Source: Ambrosia x helenae (taxonomy: Eukaryota > Streptophyta > Magnoliopsida > Asterales > Asteraceae). Taken from it: a stretch of 64,000 nt of DNA. This document shows, piece by piece, positions 21,801-33,614 of this stretch. The position numbers were made by a program, and so were the translations under genes. Position 1 is the stretch's first letter; each line of letters starts with the position of its first letter. The stretch lies in NCBI GenBank assembly GCA_030844895.1, contig CM061226.1, positions 102,572,687-102,636,686 of the forward strand, in the 5' to 3' direction. The notes below the pieces were generated by a model that saw only the letters and a list, made by a program, of their open reading frames with translations, ran no database searches and was not told the DNA's origin.

Positions 21801-23449
21801 CTTCCGGCCCACTCACACAAACCAAGTATCTAAAAAACAGAACCATGTATTATGTATAGGATCTTTGGTATATAAAAGTAACAAAGTAGTGAAGTACAAA
21901 CATCTTACTAGTGGCAATATGATTACAGGCCCCAACGGCTTGGTGGTTTGCCTGTTTTTATTATTTTTTAAATCATGGTTTAAAACAACGGGTGAGGCGT
22001 GCGCCTCGAGGCGCGCCTCAAGGTGAAACACTAATAAAAACGAGTCTGAGGCGCGCCTCATGGGGTTCAGATTGTACATACGCCTGTAAGGGCCGAGGTG
22101 CTAAGAAAATATGCGCCTCAGGTGCGCCTCGAGTGCGCCTCAGGTGGTTTAGACTGTTTTTGTTGTGTTTTTTTGGTGTTTTAGAATTTTTGGGTCAATT
22201 ATTTTGTTTTTGGTGTGTGTTTTTGATGTTTCAGACTTTTCTGGGACAATTATTTTATTTTTTTTTATAAGATAACATAATTTTTATATTATTTTTTGAC
22301 TGCTCCTCGGGCTTACGCCTCATGAGGCGAAGGGAAAACGCCTCGAGGCTCGTTTCCGTTCTTTTAAACTTTGTTTTTAAATAACTAAGGTTAAATAAGA
22401 TTATAAAAATGTCTTACAGAAAGCCATGTTTTGCCCCATGATGGAATGTATGTAACACTGCCATGATCAAGAATCCATTTGCGGGCTTTAGTACATGCAC
22501 CATTCAGACCACCATCCGGCCCTTCTCCTAAAAGACGCATACAAATGTAACTGAGGGTGGTGCAGAACATTGTGCTATGACCCTCTATGTGAAATCCCCA
22601 TCCACCGTCTTCATTCTGTTCGTCTCACATGACAGTTTGTTAACTTGCCTTCACGAAGGTCAGTTATTAATGCGTGTGTTAATTAGGATAGTACGTACCT
22701 GATGCGTATATAAATACCGTAGAATTTCTTTTTGATATTCTGGTGGAAAAACACTGTTAAGGTGCCCCGTGATATACACACACATCACCTGAAATTGGTA
22801 TATTCGTCAAATATAATAATTTCGTTGACAGATCAGCGCGTAATAATTAAAGGAAACTAACTAAAACGGGCCTAACACAATAATTCGTAGTAAAAAAATA
22901 AATTTTGAGCAAATTATGTTTTGACCCGTAACCCATTTTAGCGCCTCTAACGAACCATGAAATCTTACCAAGGGCTGCATAAAATACTGGGGGCCAGCAT
23001 TTTCAGCTGGCCAATGACCATCATCAGCCTGCAAGGCTGCAAAGAAATTAACCGCTCTCTTCAATGTAGTTGTAGCTTTTTCATACGATATATCTTCACC
23101 GTCCTCTATTTTCACTTGTGGTATCGTTTGTTCAAATTGCTTCTCTCTTAAAAACTGCATATCAATATATAAAATGTCAGTAATACATGCATAACCAATA
23201 AATAATTAATAAAAGCATGTATGCACTGCAGCAGGGACTAAGCTAGACCTGCATCCGCCAAAGAACATCACTGCTAGTCTTAACTTCATGTCTATGTTTC
23301 CAGAAATGATCACGAGCTTGTTCCACCTCAGCACGTTCTTCTGAACTTCCATAATTCGGATCAAACTCCCATATTTGCCTACCAACAAAGTTGTTTGTGC
23401 TATACAGGTACGGGTTATTGCCCCCTTCCGCTATTTTTAATCTCCACAT
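18882..23449 (-). CDS. Oxidosqualene cyclase, beta-amyrin synthase type
   Basis: Sixteen exons with GT-AG introns give 2274 nt and a 757-residue protein without internal stops: 23249-23449, 22969-23154, 22699-22788, 22418-22615, 21745-21829, 21299-21654, 21116-21229, 20903-21022, 20695-20817, 20505-20603, 20327-20383, 20190-20236, 19963-20106, 19428-19605, 19171-19332, 18882-18995. The enzyme class cyclises 2,3-oxidosqualene at the ER membrane. The start MWRLKIAEGG and the length fit plant beta-amyrin synthases (about 760 aa). MWCYCR at residues 256-261 is the motif linked to beta-amyrin rather than lupeol formation. QW repeats are present (QADDGHW, QNEDGGWG, QMQDGSW, QLEDGGWG). The catalytic DCTAE motif is DCTGE at 484-488; the acid Asp is kept. 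Product specificity (beta-amyrin or mixed amyrins) is inferred. No neighbouring triterpene-modifying gene is visible. Confidence 0.93.
19656..19923. mobile_element. Candidate hAT-like MITE in cyclase intron 13
   Basis: The intron holds a 268 bp segment whose ends are imperfect inverted repeats, CAGAGGTGGCGG and CAGAGGCGGTCG (read from the right). The flanking 8-mers GTTCCAAA and GTTTCAGT match at only five positions, so the target duplication is weak. It does not touch the splice sites. Confidence 0.5.
21961..22390. repeat. GC-rich inverted repeat in cyclase intron 4
   Basis: TTTAAAACAACGGGTGAGGCG on the left pairs imperfectly with TTTAAAAGAACGGAAACGAG read from the right. GAGGCGCGCCTC-type palindromes are clustered near 21990-22145 and 22310-22355. 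It looks like a non-autonomous foldback element. It adds about 430 bp to the intron between exons 4 and 5. Confidence 0.55.
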
Positions 23450-23509
23450 CTTTCTTAAAGTGAATATACACAACAAGAAGACACTTGATCCATGTAAACT
23501 AGTATCTGT

Positions 23510-23516
23510 ATTTATG
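23510..23516 (-). promoter_or_regulatory. Possible TATA box of the cyclase gene
   Basis: The minus strand reads CATAAATACAG here, about 60 nt upstream of the ATG at 23449. Sequence and spacing are compatible with a core promoter with a very short 5' UTR. The region is AT-rich, so chance matches are likely. Confidence 0.35.
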
Positions 23517-24358
23517 GTTGATAAACCTTAGATTTTAGACCTCATGTTTTAATTTTAAAATATTTATGTCACTAGATGTCAGAGATGTCAAAATCTTGCA
23601 TATACACATTTCAAAAAAAAAAAATAATAATAAAAAAAAAATTATTTACATCTGTCTGAAATGGATTTATATAAATTATGTCGTAATTTTCTGCGAATCG
23701 TTCTGATTTCATTGCTAATTATCCTTGTTTCATTTCCCTATAATTTGAACATTGCAATTTGAAACTGTATGTCTCTTGTGTATTTAGGAATGCAGGTAAA
23801 TACAGGTGACCATTATTATTGCATAAAAATGCCAATGCTTTAAATTTTGTCACAAGGTTGTAAACGAACATGAATGAGCTTTGTATCAATAAGTGGAACA
23901 AACATGGGAACACTTAAACGAACAAGGCTTCTTGTTTGTGTTCGTTCTTTACGAAAGAATGTTTGTTTGTTTACTAGAACATATAAGAAAAAATAACTTT
24001 AAAAAAATATTATAAATATATTAAAGATTATATATAAAGAGAGTTTAAAATATAAAGGATACATAATTGCATAAAGTGTAGGAAGAATTTTGGACCCGTA
24101 GGTTAGAAGATTAATGGATTAGATGATCCAGGAGCAAAATCAAAGGGAAATTCCACTGTGTAAAGAGTTGGAGGCGTATTTTTGCTATAGTCAACAATTG
24201 TTAACTTTTTTTTTAAAATCTCCTCACATTTTTTAAATGTCCATAACTATTTCATATGACATTATTTAATAAAAAAACACCATAAGAAATTTTATTATCT
24301 TTAATTTGAATACTATATTGCTATACTTTAAAGAAAACGACATTAAAAAAATCGACCA
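23517..24358. other. Upstream region of the cyclase gene
   Basis: AT-rich intergenic DNA. A short palindromic remnant built on GTTCGTTC/GAACGAAC lies near 23860-23975. No gene is seen. Confidence 0.5.
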
Positions 24359-24520
24359 GTTGTACGTATAACGTGCGTAATTATAAGCTATCACGTGTGT
24401 AAATATGGAATATAATGTGCGTAATCATGAAATATAACATGTGTAATTATGGAATACAAGTGCGTAACTATATACACTTGTACGTAAATATGGGGCGGAC
24501 GAGAATGCCACTTGCGTAAT
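24359..24520. repeat. Degenerate minisatellite, about 7 units
   Basis: Imperfect units of roughly 20-27 bp around GTGCGTAATTATGGAATATA, with variants ending in ACGTGTGTAA or ATGTGTAA. No coding potential. Confidence 0.7.
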
Positions 24521-24714
24521 TATGAACACATGTCACACTCATAGTCCTTTGTAGCCTTTTTACGTTAATAACTCTTTGTAGGTTAACCAGTTCCCATAAA
24601 GATAATATTCATTGTCTCATTTGTATATATTATCACTACTAAACGAGCATCATCGATCAACTGTGCCCACTCCATCGGCCATGCTACATCACAATGTGGG
24701 AGTGCCGGAGTGGT

Positions 24715-24922
24715 CAGTGGCGCAGGTTTGTAGGGGCGGGAGGGGCGGCCGACCCCCCCGGATTTTCGCGCAGAAGTTCCGATTATATAGTATCCGTATA
24801 GAAAATTTTGAAAGTATAGGGTTTCAACCCCCGAAACTGGTTTTCAACCCCCCGAAACCAGTGACTTCCGAACCCCCGGTGACTTCCGACCCCCCGAACC
24901 TTCGGGTCAAGCTTCGCCACTG
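24715..24922. mobile_element. hAT-like MITE (208 bp)
   Basis: A perfect 8 bp duplication GGAGTGGT flanks it at 24707-24714 and 24923-24930. The ends are CAGTGGCGCAGGTTTG and, from the right, CAGTGGCGAAGCTTGA. The interior has repeated CGAACCCCC/CCCCCCGAA tracts. An ORF reading across it is spurious. Confidence 0.88.
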
Positions 24923-24930
24923 GGAGTGGT

Positions 24931-25553
24931 GGTGGTCCCTACCCCATAAATGCACACCTTCTTTCAGCCTCCCAACACTCTACTGTATTAGTTATGAGTC
25001 ATCGACAATTGATGTGTTGTTCCAAATAAGCGTATGTGTCAGCAAGTTTTTCACACCTTTCGTGTTATCGTATTCGTGTCTGAAATTGCCAGCCCTAGAT
25101 AAAGGGCACCTACTACATTAATTTTTCAAATATTTTTTTAAAATATAAATGTGGTCGTAAAACCTAGAGAACGAAACAATCCTAGCTAGCCCTCCAATTA
25201 TTTTAACAAGAATTATCTGGATGCACGTTTTTCCTATGTTCTTCGTGCAACATGTTACATGTTTATGTCGGTTTAATCGCAATATTAATGTAAATAATTA
25301 AAACTAACTGGGTCCTGCCAATCTATCGTTCTGAACAACAACCGATCGTAGCCATACTTATTCCAACGGCTATAATTTATTAACAAAAGCAATTTTCCGG
25401 ATAAAGCGCAGCAATTGGGCAAATGGGTTATAACTAATGCGATTTGCTTCATCATTAGCGGTAGTGGTGGATTTGCTTCATCATTAGCGGCGGCGGTGGT
25501 AAGGGAGGTCACTTAATAAAATGTTCATATGTGAAGACAAATATGTACGAGTC
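24931..25553. other. Intergenic spacer
   Basis: No gene found. A short direct repeat, GATTTGCTTCATCATTAGCG, occurs twice near 25441 and 25471. Confidence 0.5.
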
Positions 25554-25762
25554 TAGGGGTGTTCTTCGGGTTATTTTTACGGGTTTCGGATTTTCAGGTC
25601 GGGTTGTTAATATTATGTTTTTGGGGCTTTTTCTTTCTATTATTTAGATTCCATGAGAAACACTCTATGTTTCTAATTTGCTTTTCATGTTCACCATATG
25701 TTTTGCCTACATCTGAATAATCTGATCCGAATAATCCGTTATCCGTTCCGTTAACACCTCTA
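25554..25762. mobile_element. Candidate hAT-like MITE without clear TSD
   Basis: The ends read TAGGGGTGTTC on the left and TAGAGGTGTTAAC from the right, as in other hAT MITEs. The interior has repeated CGGGTT/ATCCG-type motifs. The flanking 8-mers differ, so support is limited to the inverted ends. Confidence 0.4.
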
Positions 25763-26056
25763 TTACATACCATACAAATAGCTTTGATATAGGTGATATT
25801 TTACTAGTTATGATTGTTAGTTGAATTTAGAATGATGTTTGTGAACTAAATTTTGAACGGTAAAGAAAAATTAACAAAAGTATACCGAGTGATGTCTACT
25901 TAAGAAAAGTGCTTGTTTTCTAATGTTTGTTATAACTAGTTAAAGTCGGTCCCGCTACAACAATTTTGTACAGATAACTAAAAGATTTAGTTACATAAAT
26001 GGTGCTTGCTTCATGTAACAAAAGGTATAACATTGCACAAGGGAATATGAACGAAT

Positions 26057-26062
<6 letters not shown>
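25763..26062. other. Intergenic spacer
   Basis: AT-rich; nothing recognised. Confidence 0.5.
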
Positions 26063-26123
<61 letters not shown>

Positions 26124-26245
26124 TCATCATCATATCGTCGTCGTCGTCATCATCATCATCATCGTCATCGTCATCCTCATCCTCATCATTATTGTCATCA
26201 TCATCGTCATCCTCCTCCTTATCATCATCATCCTCATCATCATCC
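26063..26245. repeat. Compound microsatellite (TAA)n then (TCATCR)n
   Basis: About 60 bp of TAA repeats is followed by about 120 bp of TCA/TCG/TCC triplets. Read on the minus strand this gives an artificial poly-Asp/poly-Leu ORF that should not be taken as a gene. Confidence 0.92.
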
Positions 26246-26624
26246 ACCCACATACTATACCATCCGGTGCTAATTTCATTGCACACGTTGGAGAATACGG
26301 GATAGATGACATTGAATGGTTTGCAATGAGGAGCCCTCCGCGACTACTGCGTGTCGAGCCGGAACGACAGCTCCCGATCCATTAAGGTCTTGATGAAGAT
26401 GATGTTGTTTTCGAAACATTGAGATGTTTATGAAACCGCACCACGGAGTGACAGGTCCGATGTTAGAAGTCATCCTTAATCGAAAGCGTGAATTAGCTGC
26501 CTAATTTACTTAGCCTTGCAATTTTTTGTTTTTATTTTATTTACATTTTCATACTTTGTTTAAATTTTCGTATTTTTTTGTTTTTTTTTTATTTAATGTA
26601 ACTTTTTTATTTATTTATAAATAA

Positions 26625-26632
<8 letters not shown>
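26246..26632. other. Possible decayed coding fragment
   Basis: The segment 26280-26470 is less AT-rich than its surroundings. In one plus frame it reads GEYGIDDIEWFAMRS, then stops break it up. It may be a relic of a gene or transposase, but no family is recognised. Confidence 0.25.
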
Positions 26633-26660
<28 letters not shown>

Positions 26661-26690
26661 GGAGTAATAATAATAATAATGATGGTGTTT
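26633..26690. repeat. (TAA)n microsatellite
   Basis: Tandem AAT/TAA triplets, interrupted once by CGGAG. Confidence 0.9.
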
Positions 26691-28635
26691 CAGGTGGTGT
26701 TAAGGTAACATTTGATAAATATGATGTGACATCAGATTGGAAGTTGTTATGGTAGCTTTGATGACCACTTCCACACCCTAAGAAATTAGTTAAGGTCCCT
26801 TTGTAAAAAAAAAAAAAATATATGGAAAGAACGAGATATGAAAAGGTTTAAATCGTTAGGAGGACACGTCAAACCAACTTCATTTCACTTGAGTTTGTGA
26901 TTTATATCAAACGAAAGGGTATCTAAACTATAAGACACGTAACTAAATCTGATTAATGAAGTTTCGATTTATAAACTTCTCTATTGTTAGTAACTACTAA
27001 CTAGTATAATTCACCGCGCATTGCGACAGAAATTTCGTATACCCACAATCCGGTTCGGTGAAAAACATGTAGACTCGTATCGAAACTTCCACGGTTACGC
27101 GGGTTCAATTCCTTCTAAGGCCCTTTCCTTTCCATTTTTGTTTGGATTTTTTATACAACATTAATGTCTATGCAAGAATATGGCAACAAAAATCTAATAA
27201 CTCTTATCTTAGCCTGACATCACTTAGACAGGATATTAGAACTTCAAGATTGTGTGTGTTAATGTGCCGTGATCAAGAGAGAAATTTAAGTGACTTACAT
27301 TTTTAAATAAGATCAATCATTTACTTGTGATTTGGAAGCTTCGCAACTGGTGAATTTAACTTGTGGATTTTTTTGTATATACTACATAAACATATGAGTA
27401 AACTGTGTAGAGTTGAAAAACATATAAATGAAACGAGCATAAACACATTTTTAAATAAGATCCCCAAACTGTTTTTTTTTAGTTCAAGCCTGAAGAGGTA
27501 TAATACATTATACCGGACTCCCCTAGCTTCGGTCCTATATCATGGATGGACCGGAGCACAATGTAAGAACCAAACTCCAAAACGTCCTATAAGACATTAA
27601 TACATTTTTTTTAGTTCAAGCCCGTCCATGAGCCCAATATACAAAGGGCCTAAATTCAAGGCCTGTTCAAAGCCATGTTGTGTGATACTTTGTAGTCATT
27701 TGTATTTTTGTTTGATCAAACTCTTTCTTTGATTCTGTTATTGTAATTTGAAATATCTAACTTTCTTATATACAGTTAATAATTCGAAGTTTTGTGATAG
27801 CAAATAGAACACGATAACGGATAGGAATTCAAAAATTCAAATAAAACGGATAGGCAACGATAATTTGAGATACAGAAAAACACCACCCGAACTAGTCGTT
27901 GAGCAAATCCTAAACTTGAATTGAGATACAGATACACCACTCAATCCTAATTTAGACTCCAAAGAACACCATTCAAGTTTGCTAATCTTGAACTAGCATT
28001 GGAAGAGAATTAATTCATCTCAAAAATCCATTTGAGAAAAACTAACACACATTTTTTTTTCATTCATCAAAACTCACTAACTTCATTGGTTCAAAAGTTT
28101 AATACATATAGGAATCAGAGCACTACTTTACGTCCTAATTTAGAGGGAATTACAACTACTAGGTACTACATAGAAAGCTAGAGTTACAACTAGGAAATCA
28201 TAGGAAATTGAATGCAGAAAATTAAAAAGGATTAACTGCCACAACATGGGATCATGGACAAACATAACTGAAGAAAAACGTGGAACCCTGCTGATGGGTC
28301 GGATCATGGTGGGTCTTCGGGTTCGGGTGCGGATAAAAATGTTATTCAATTAACCCATTTCAGAAACTGGACCTGATGTATATCATTTTGTTATAAGCTA
28401 TAGCACATGAAATGATGAAATGACTAAAACAAAGTGTCTTTAGAATTTTGTTAAAACAATAAAGAAATTAATCAGCTTGTTATATATATTTATTAATCAG
28501 TGTTTAGAATTTTGTTATATATTAGCCATAACATTTTACTATTTTAGTACTTGACACTAAATGATATTCAAAGCTCAATTAACTTTTTTTGAGATGACAA
28601 CATATTTTCTCTCTACCTAAATATACCAACAAATA

Positions 28636-28669
<34 letters not shown>

Positions 28670-28944
28670 TTCTTTGTTAACATCAACTAGGGGCGTGCGA
28701 AAAGCTAAATAACCAAACTAAAACTGAATTAACCGACAAAACCGAACCAAAAATACTCAAATAATCAGCCTCTAAAAGTCACTTCCAGATTCAAATATCA
28801 TGAATGCTTACAACATTTTCCTAGATAATAAGCCAAGTTTTTAAAGAGACAACAAATCTATACAAACACTTCAAGTTACAATTTATCCAGTTTCCTGCTC
28901 CACACGTATACCCTCACCGCCACCATCATGAAAAGAAAACTATA
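26691..28944. other. Intergenic spacer
   Basis: AT-rich DNA with no recognised gene. It contains a homopolymer C run of about 27 bp (28640-28666). The segment 27000-27110 (ACTAGTATAATTCACCGCGC) resembles decayed Helitron-type ends, without enough structure to call. Confidence 0.5.
28640..28666. repeat. Poly-C tract
   Basis: About 27 consecutive C residues. Length is likely unreliable in the assembly. Confidence 0.9.
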
Positions 28945-31548
28945 TCACCAACACGAACAGTTTATGCAGTTGCATGAACACTTACACGCAAAGCATCCAC
29001 ATCGCAAACAAGCAGGACATTTTGGTAACTTCACTTTTGAGCACGTAGGCTTCCGCCACAAGCAACATCCACATTTCCAGTTCAGCATACAACAGTTTGC
29101 TTTGAAACAATCTGAGCATTTAAGGCAAGAAGGTCTTGGACATTTGAAGCACTTCGCCTGCTTGGTATTTATACAACAGCAGTTACATGGATTGGTACAA
29201 GATGGAGTGTCGCGGTTTGACTTCTTTGGTAAGCGTAGAGTGGGCTTGATCTTTGAGAGTCGGGTCTTGGTGGTGATGGTTTCCATTTCATAGATGAATT
29301 GAGAAAGATGTCGAATGTAGTCAGGGTAAAGTTCTAGGTTGCAGTGGCCGCCTCCTTTGATCCATAACGGTTCATATGCGTCCTTAGCCATTTTCCATAG
29401 TCCCTTACCATGTAGCCAATTCACTACATCATCTTCGGTTCCCTGAATCAACAATGCAATAACAAATCAAGCAGCTTTGTTCCAAAAGTACACATAGTTT
29501 CAAGATTACTGATTTAGAGGCGCTTACATGTATCACAAGCGTGGGACACTTGACCTTGCGAATCTTGTTAACATTCTGCAAAAGATTCCACCAATATGTC
29601 ATTACTTAAAGTGACCATCTCGACGCTAGATACAGTTTTTGTAAACTAAATTAAAGGGGTGGAATTGCCTTTCACCTTGTATATATCAAAGCAAAGTGTG
29701 CACTTCACGTGAAAAACAACGCGAAGGCCAGAAAGAATGCCACTGTGAAGAACCACTCCTCGTAACCTTGGCAGCTTAGCGGCCAAGTGCAGTGTGGGCC
29801 CACTTCCAACCGACTGTCCGTACAAAATTAAGTCTTCCTGGCTAACTCCATACTCCGTTTGAAGACACTCGTATACTGCCTCTATGTCTGCATATGTGTT
29901 GCCCTCACTTGGCTGAAAAGAAAAAAGACAATTGAAACTATTTCAAAGTTTATGCAAAAAAAAAAAAAAAAAAAAAAAAACCGAGTATACATGTGAAATT
30001 TCAAACTATAATATTTGTCATTTTGTTTTCTGGGAGCTACACTACTATTGATCATTTAACTATACAAAGCTCAAGTAGATATGTAACATTCGGCCCTCAT
30101 ACCAACCAGTATTGTCTACGGCTTTGTATTTTGTTATCCAGGTGGACACTACGCTTAAATGTGAAGTCTCAACCACAACCAATGCACCCAAAACGTGTTG
30201 ATTATATTCATGGCCAAACATTCCTTATGAGCCCCAACATCCTGATATCCACGGCCGATGTGGAGTTCGCCTAGGGTATTACATGATATATTTAAATTTT
30301 ATTATATATATGTGTGTATGTATATGTTAATCAAGTGAGTTTATTTATTGTTGCGCATTAATAACCCGAAAGCAAGTGTCACCAATTTGATACCTTGCCA
30401 GTAGACGCCCCGTAGCCTGAGTAATCATACCTGTTTAAAGAAATCAAAACATATACAAACATCAATCATTATATGAAACCATTGAACCTTTAAAGGGCAA
30501 AAGAAGCAGCCAAAATTGAATTCTCATGCTCAAAAATTGACTATCACTAACTTACTTTTAATTATCAAGCTGTGCCTTAATTAGCAATAATTAAATTAAA
30601 CCTAAACCTTTTAATAAAGCCAAATTTTCAGGAAGTGAAATATGCTGTATATGACAAGACTAGAGAATAAAGTAAAACCTACAGAACAAGAAAATGTTGC
30701 AAGCATATATAACTACAGTTTTGATTTTTGAATGCAATCTAAGACAAGTATCTCTTATGATATATTTTCTTAGTGTCCACCTGTCACGACGGATCGGTTT
30801 CAAAAACCAGATGAATTTATAAATATTATAACATGTTAAAAAATAATACATATCATAAAATGGAAAAGAAAAAAAAAGAGTGAAGGATAAAAAGAATGTT
30901 TGGAAATTTTATGGCCCCATTTGGCAGGATAGCATACTGCATAAAGATCACAATCTCTATCAATATCCATTGGCAATTTCATGGTTTTTTGCTACTTCTG
31001 GTCAGTAAAAAAAAAAAAAAAACTGTTCACTATACAGGCAAAAGATAAAAGTGAAAACTTATAAAAGCAAGTGTAAGAAGTTTCTTTTTTCAACTTTATA
31101 AAAGAAAATATACAAGTTTTATCATATTAAAATGTTTAAATTTGTTAAAAATACCAAAAACATGTGAAATTAGTGGTAAACGTTGGTTACTAGCACAATT
31201 GTCATATATGAAGGTTGTGCGTGACAATGTATGATCTTTTTGTTAACGTTGATGTAGTGTAGATGTAGACTCGTTAATGTGGTAAGCTACCGTATCAAAT
31301 ATGACTGTTATAAATATATATATTCATATAATCATATAGATGATCCAATAAAGTATCCATGTCTACAATTTTTGCATACATGTAGAAACAACACATTTAA
31401 GAGTTTTAAGGGTAACACTTCTTTTCACCTAAATGAACTTAAGTACTTAACCACTAACTTTAGACAAAAGTGTGAACTATGACAATAGAATCAACAACTT
31501 TTTAAGGATAGATTTATTGGGTTCACAATGATTTAAAACTATAAAATG

Positions 31549-32150
31549 CTAGGGGGGGGGGGGGGGGGGGGCAGAAATGCTCACGGGTACCCCACTACCA
31601 GCACGGTAACACCATCGCTGGTGGTGCTAGTAGTGGATCCGTAGAGGGTTTCCGTGAAATTGTTAACGGATGGGTACCCGTGAGTTTGTCTCTCCCCCTT
31701 TGTCTTTTTCTGTATTTTATTTTCAGTGAAATGTGGCAGTGCAGGATTGATAGAAATCAACTTAAAAAAATCAAATGGAGCCCCCCCCCCCCCCCCCACC
31801 CCCACTAAGAAAATCTTGTGAAAACAATGATTTTGGCAACAGAAACCTTAAAGTCTTGTAACTTTAGGGGGGCGGGGTACTCCACTGAAAAAAAAAATCA
31901 CTTCACTGATTTTTACCAATCTTGCATTGCCACATCATTTCACTGATTCACTTTACTGAAATAGTTTTTTGGAGGCAGCACTCCACTGGAAATAAAATAA
32001 AGAAAAAGACAAAAGGGGGAGAGACAAACCACGGGTACCAGCCCGTTAACTAGAACCAAGATTTGGTTCACGAGACTACTACCAGCATGAGTGGTGGTGG
32101 TGTTACCGTGCTGGTAGTGAGGTACTTTTGACCAATTCTGGTAACGCCGC
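31549..32150. repeat. Large inverted repeat (foldback) in ABHD intron 1
   Basis: An arm at about 31577-31735 pairs with 31985-32130. Examples: CCACTACCAGCACGGTAACA near 31590 against its complement near 32100, and TTTGTCTCTCCCCC near 31685 against GGGGGAGAGACAAA near 32015. A G run of about 21 bp starts at 31550 and a C run of about 17 bp at 31781. The long arms suggest a Mutator- or foldback-type element, but no target duplication was found. Confidence 0.75.
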
Positions 32151-32859
32151 GTCCCCTTATATTTTTTAACATAAAAAGACGCATCACACACGTAACCTAG
32201 AGAAGAGATAAGAAAGGTAAAAACTTTTAACTCTGGCAGAAAAGAGGGAAGTGTGCAATTCACCAACCCTCGTGGGAGAAAAACAGTTCACACTTTTAAT
32301 GCTAATATCGATGCAAATCCACATAAAAAGGACAAAAAAAATCAAGAACATCACAAATCACAAATCACAAATCACAAATAAAAATGCATATAATAGACAC
32401 ATAAAAGACGGTAAAAAATCAAGATTTGGGAGACACAATTTTAAAAAATCACTCACACGTTATATACACAAAAGAAAACCCATAAAGAGTATTAAAAAAA
32501 ATACATACATTATACACACAAAAGACGTACAATGTAAAGATTTTGGATACTATATACAAAAAAACATAATAATGCTAGTCGTTCAAACAAAAAATGCACA
32601 TGTTATATTGTGGGGAACTCCTAGGTTCAAACAAAAAATGCACACGTTTTGTACCATTGGGTATTGCATTGCATTTCTAAAGGGGAAAGTTATAGATTCA
32701 AATCTAGTCGTGTATATTTGATGTAAATATAGTATGGCTTCAAACAAAAAATGCACACGTTATACACAAAAAAAATGATTAAAAAATCAAGATTTTGGAC
32801 AATGCAAAACCAAAAAAAAATAAACCATAAAAAATATTTTAAAAAAATCACATATTAAC

Positions 32860-32960
32860 CCATGACCTCTTGGTCTGCTGGTATGCTGTTCCCTTTACAA
32901 ATGTAAGATTGTGGATTTAAATCCTTGCATTGTAAGGTGAGGTGGAATAAAGGTGTAATA
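32860..32960 (+). repeat. SINE-like remnant in ABHD intron 1
   Basis: GACCTCTTGGTCTGCTGGTA resembles a Pol III A box region, and GTGGATTTAAATCCTTGC, about 40 bp on, a diverged B box. The flanking sequence CCTCTTGGTCTGCTGGTATG is of the kind seen at the start of plant tRNA-derived SINEs. Confidence 0.4.
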
Positions 32961-33614
32961 AAAATTTGTCATTCAAAAAAATCACATATTCATTAATAAT
33001 TAGAAAAATATAATTTATTAAAAAAAAAAGATTCACAAAATCGAGAATTTAGAGAAAAGAAAGAATTAAGAAACGGACCCCATGAAGAATATTAAAATGC
33101 ACATTATACACACAAAATACGGAAAAATAAAATAAAGACTTAGGACAATACATACAAAATAACAACCCATAAAGAATAATAAAAAATAAATAAACCACAT
33201 GTTCATAAATAAAGATTATAATTTCTTTACAAAACGGTTAAAAAATCAGGCAATTTAAAGAAAAGAGTGAATAAGGAAACGGACCCCATGAGATTAACTC
33301 TAAGATTAGCTTTAAGTTGAAGAAAAAGGTCAAAGAGTTGACCCAAGTCAGCAGCATTGCCATGAGAGTAGAGTAATGTGAGTCTTGCATATGGGTTCTT
33401 GAGATAAAAGGCTACAATCTTGTTGCCTCTTTTGGTGTCTAAAGACAACACATCAATGACTGAGCCATCATCAGTTAAAGGGTTGAAGAAGATGTGTAGA
33501 CAGCAAGTGGAGTGCCGTCGTCACGTGTCTTGATCTGATAGGTTGGAGGAGATGGAGGAAAGAATGCGAATTTGGAAGCAAGATGAGAGACCACGCAACC
33601 CATTCACCAACCTG

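Larger units (their letters stand above)
28945..33603 (-). pseudogene. ABHD17-like alpha/beta hydrolase, frameshifted
   Basis: Five exons: 33285-33603, 30394-30430, 29676-29912, 29528-29575, 28945-29442. The frame starts MGCVVSHLASKFAFFPPSPP, characteristic of plant ABHD17-type serine hydrolases. HGNAAD (oxyanion region) lies in exon 1, the nucleophile GQSVGSG in exon 3, the GTEDDVV acidic loop and GGGHCNLE histidine in exon 5. A cysteine-rich C-terminal tail of about 100 residues follows; such tails are likely membrane-associated or acylated (inferred). Exon 1 has a frameshift near 33487-33492: the MGC frame reaches a TAA, while NPLTDDGSVIDVL lies in another frame, consistent with loss of one base. 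All later exons are open and in phase. The full protein would be about 379 residues. It is either a very recent pseudogene or carries a sequence error. Animal homologues depalmitoylate membrane proteins; the plant role is not established by this sequence. Confidence 0.85.

Noticed and set aside
24660..24714. Triterpene-cluster partner gene near the cyclase
   Set aside because: No P450, glycosyltransferase or acyltransferase motif was found in 17-34 kb; the only other gene is an ABHD17-like hydrolase with no known link to triterpenes.
24612..25121. 169-aa ORF with Pro-rich centre
   Set aside because: The centre is the 208 bp hAT MITE; flanks show no domain or codon-like pattern.
26011..26312. 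Asp-rich and Leu-rich ORFs
   Set aside because: They are translations of a compound TAA/TCATCG microsatellite; no complexity outside the repeat.
27361..27600. 79-aa plus-strand ORF
   Set aside because: No recognisable motif, AT-rich composition, no splice context; treated as chance.
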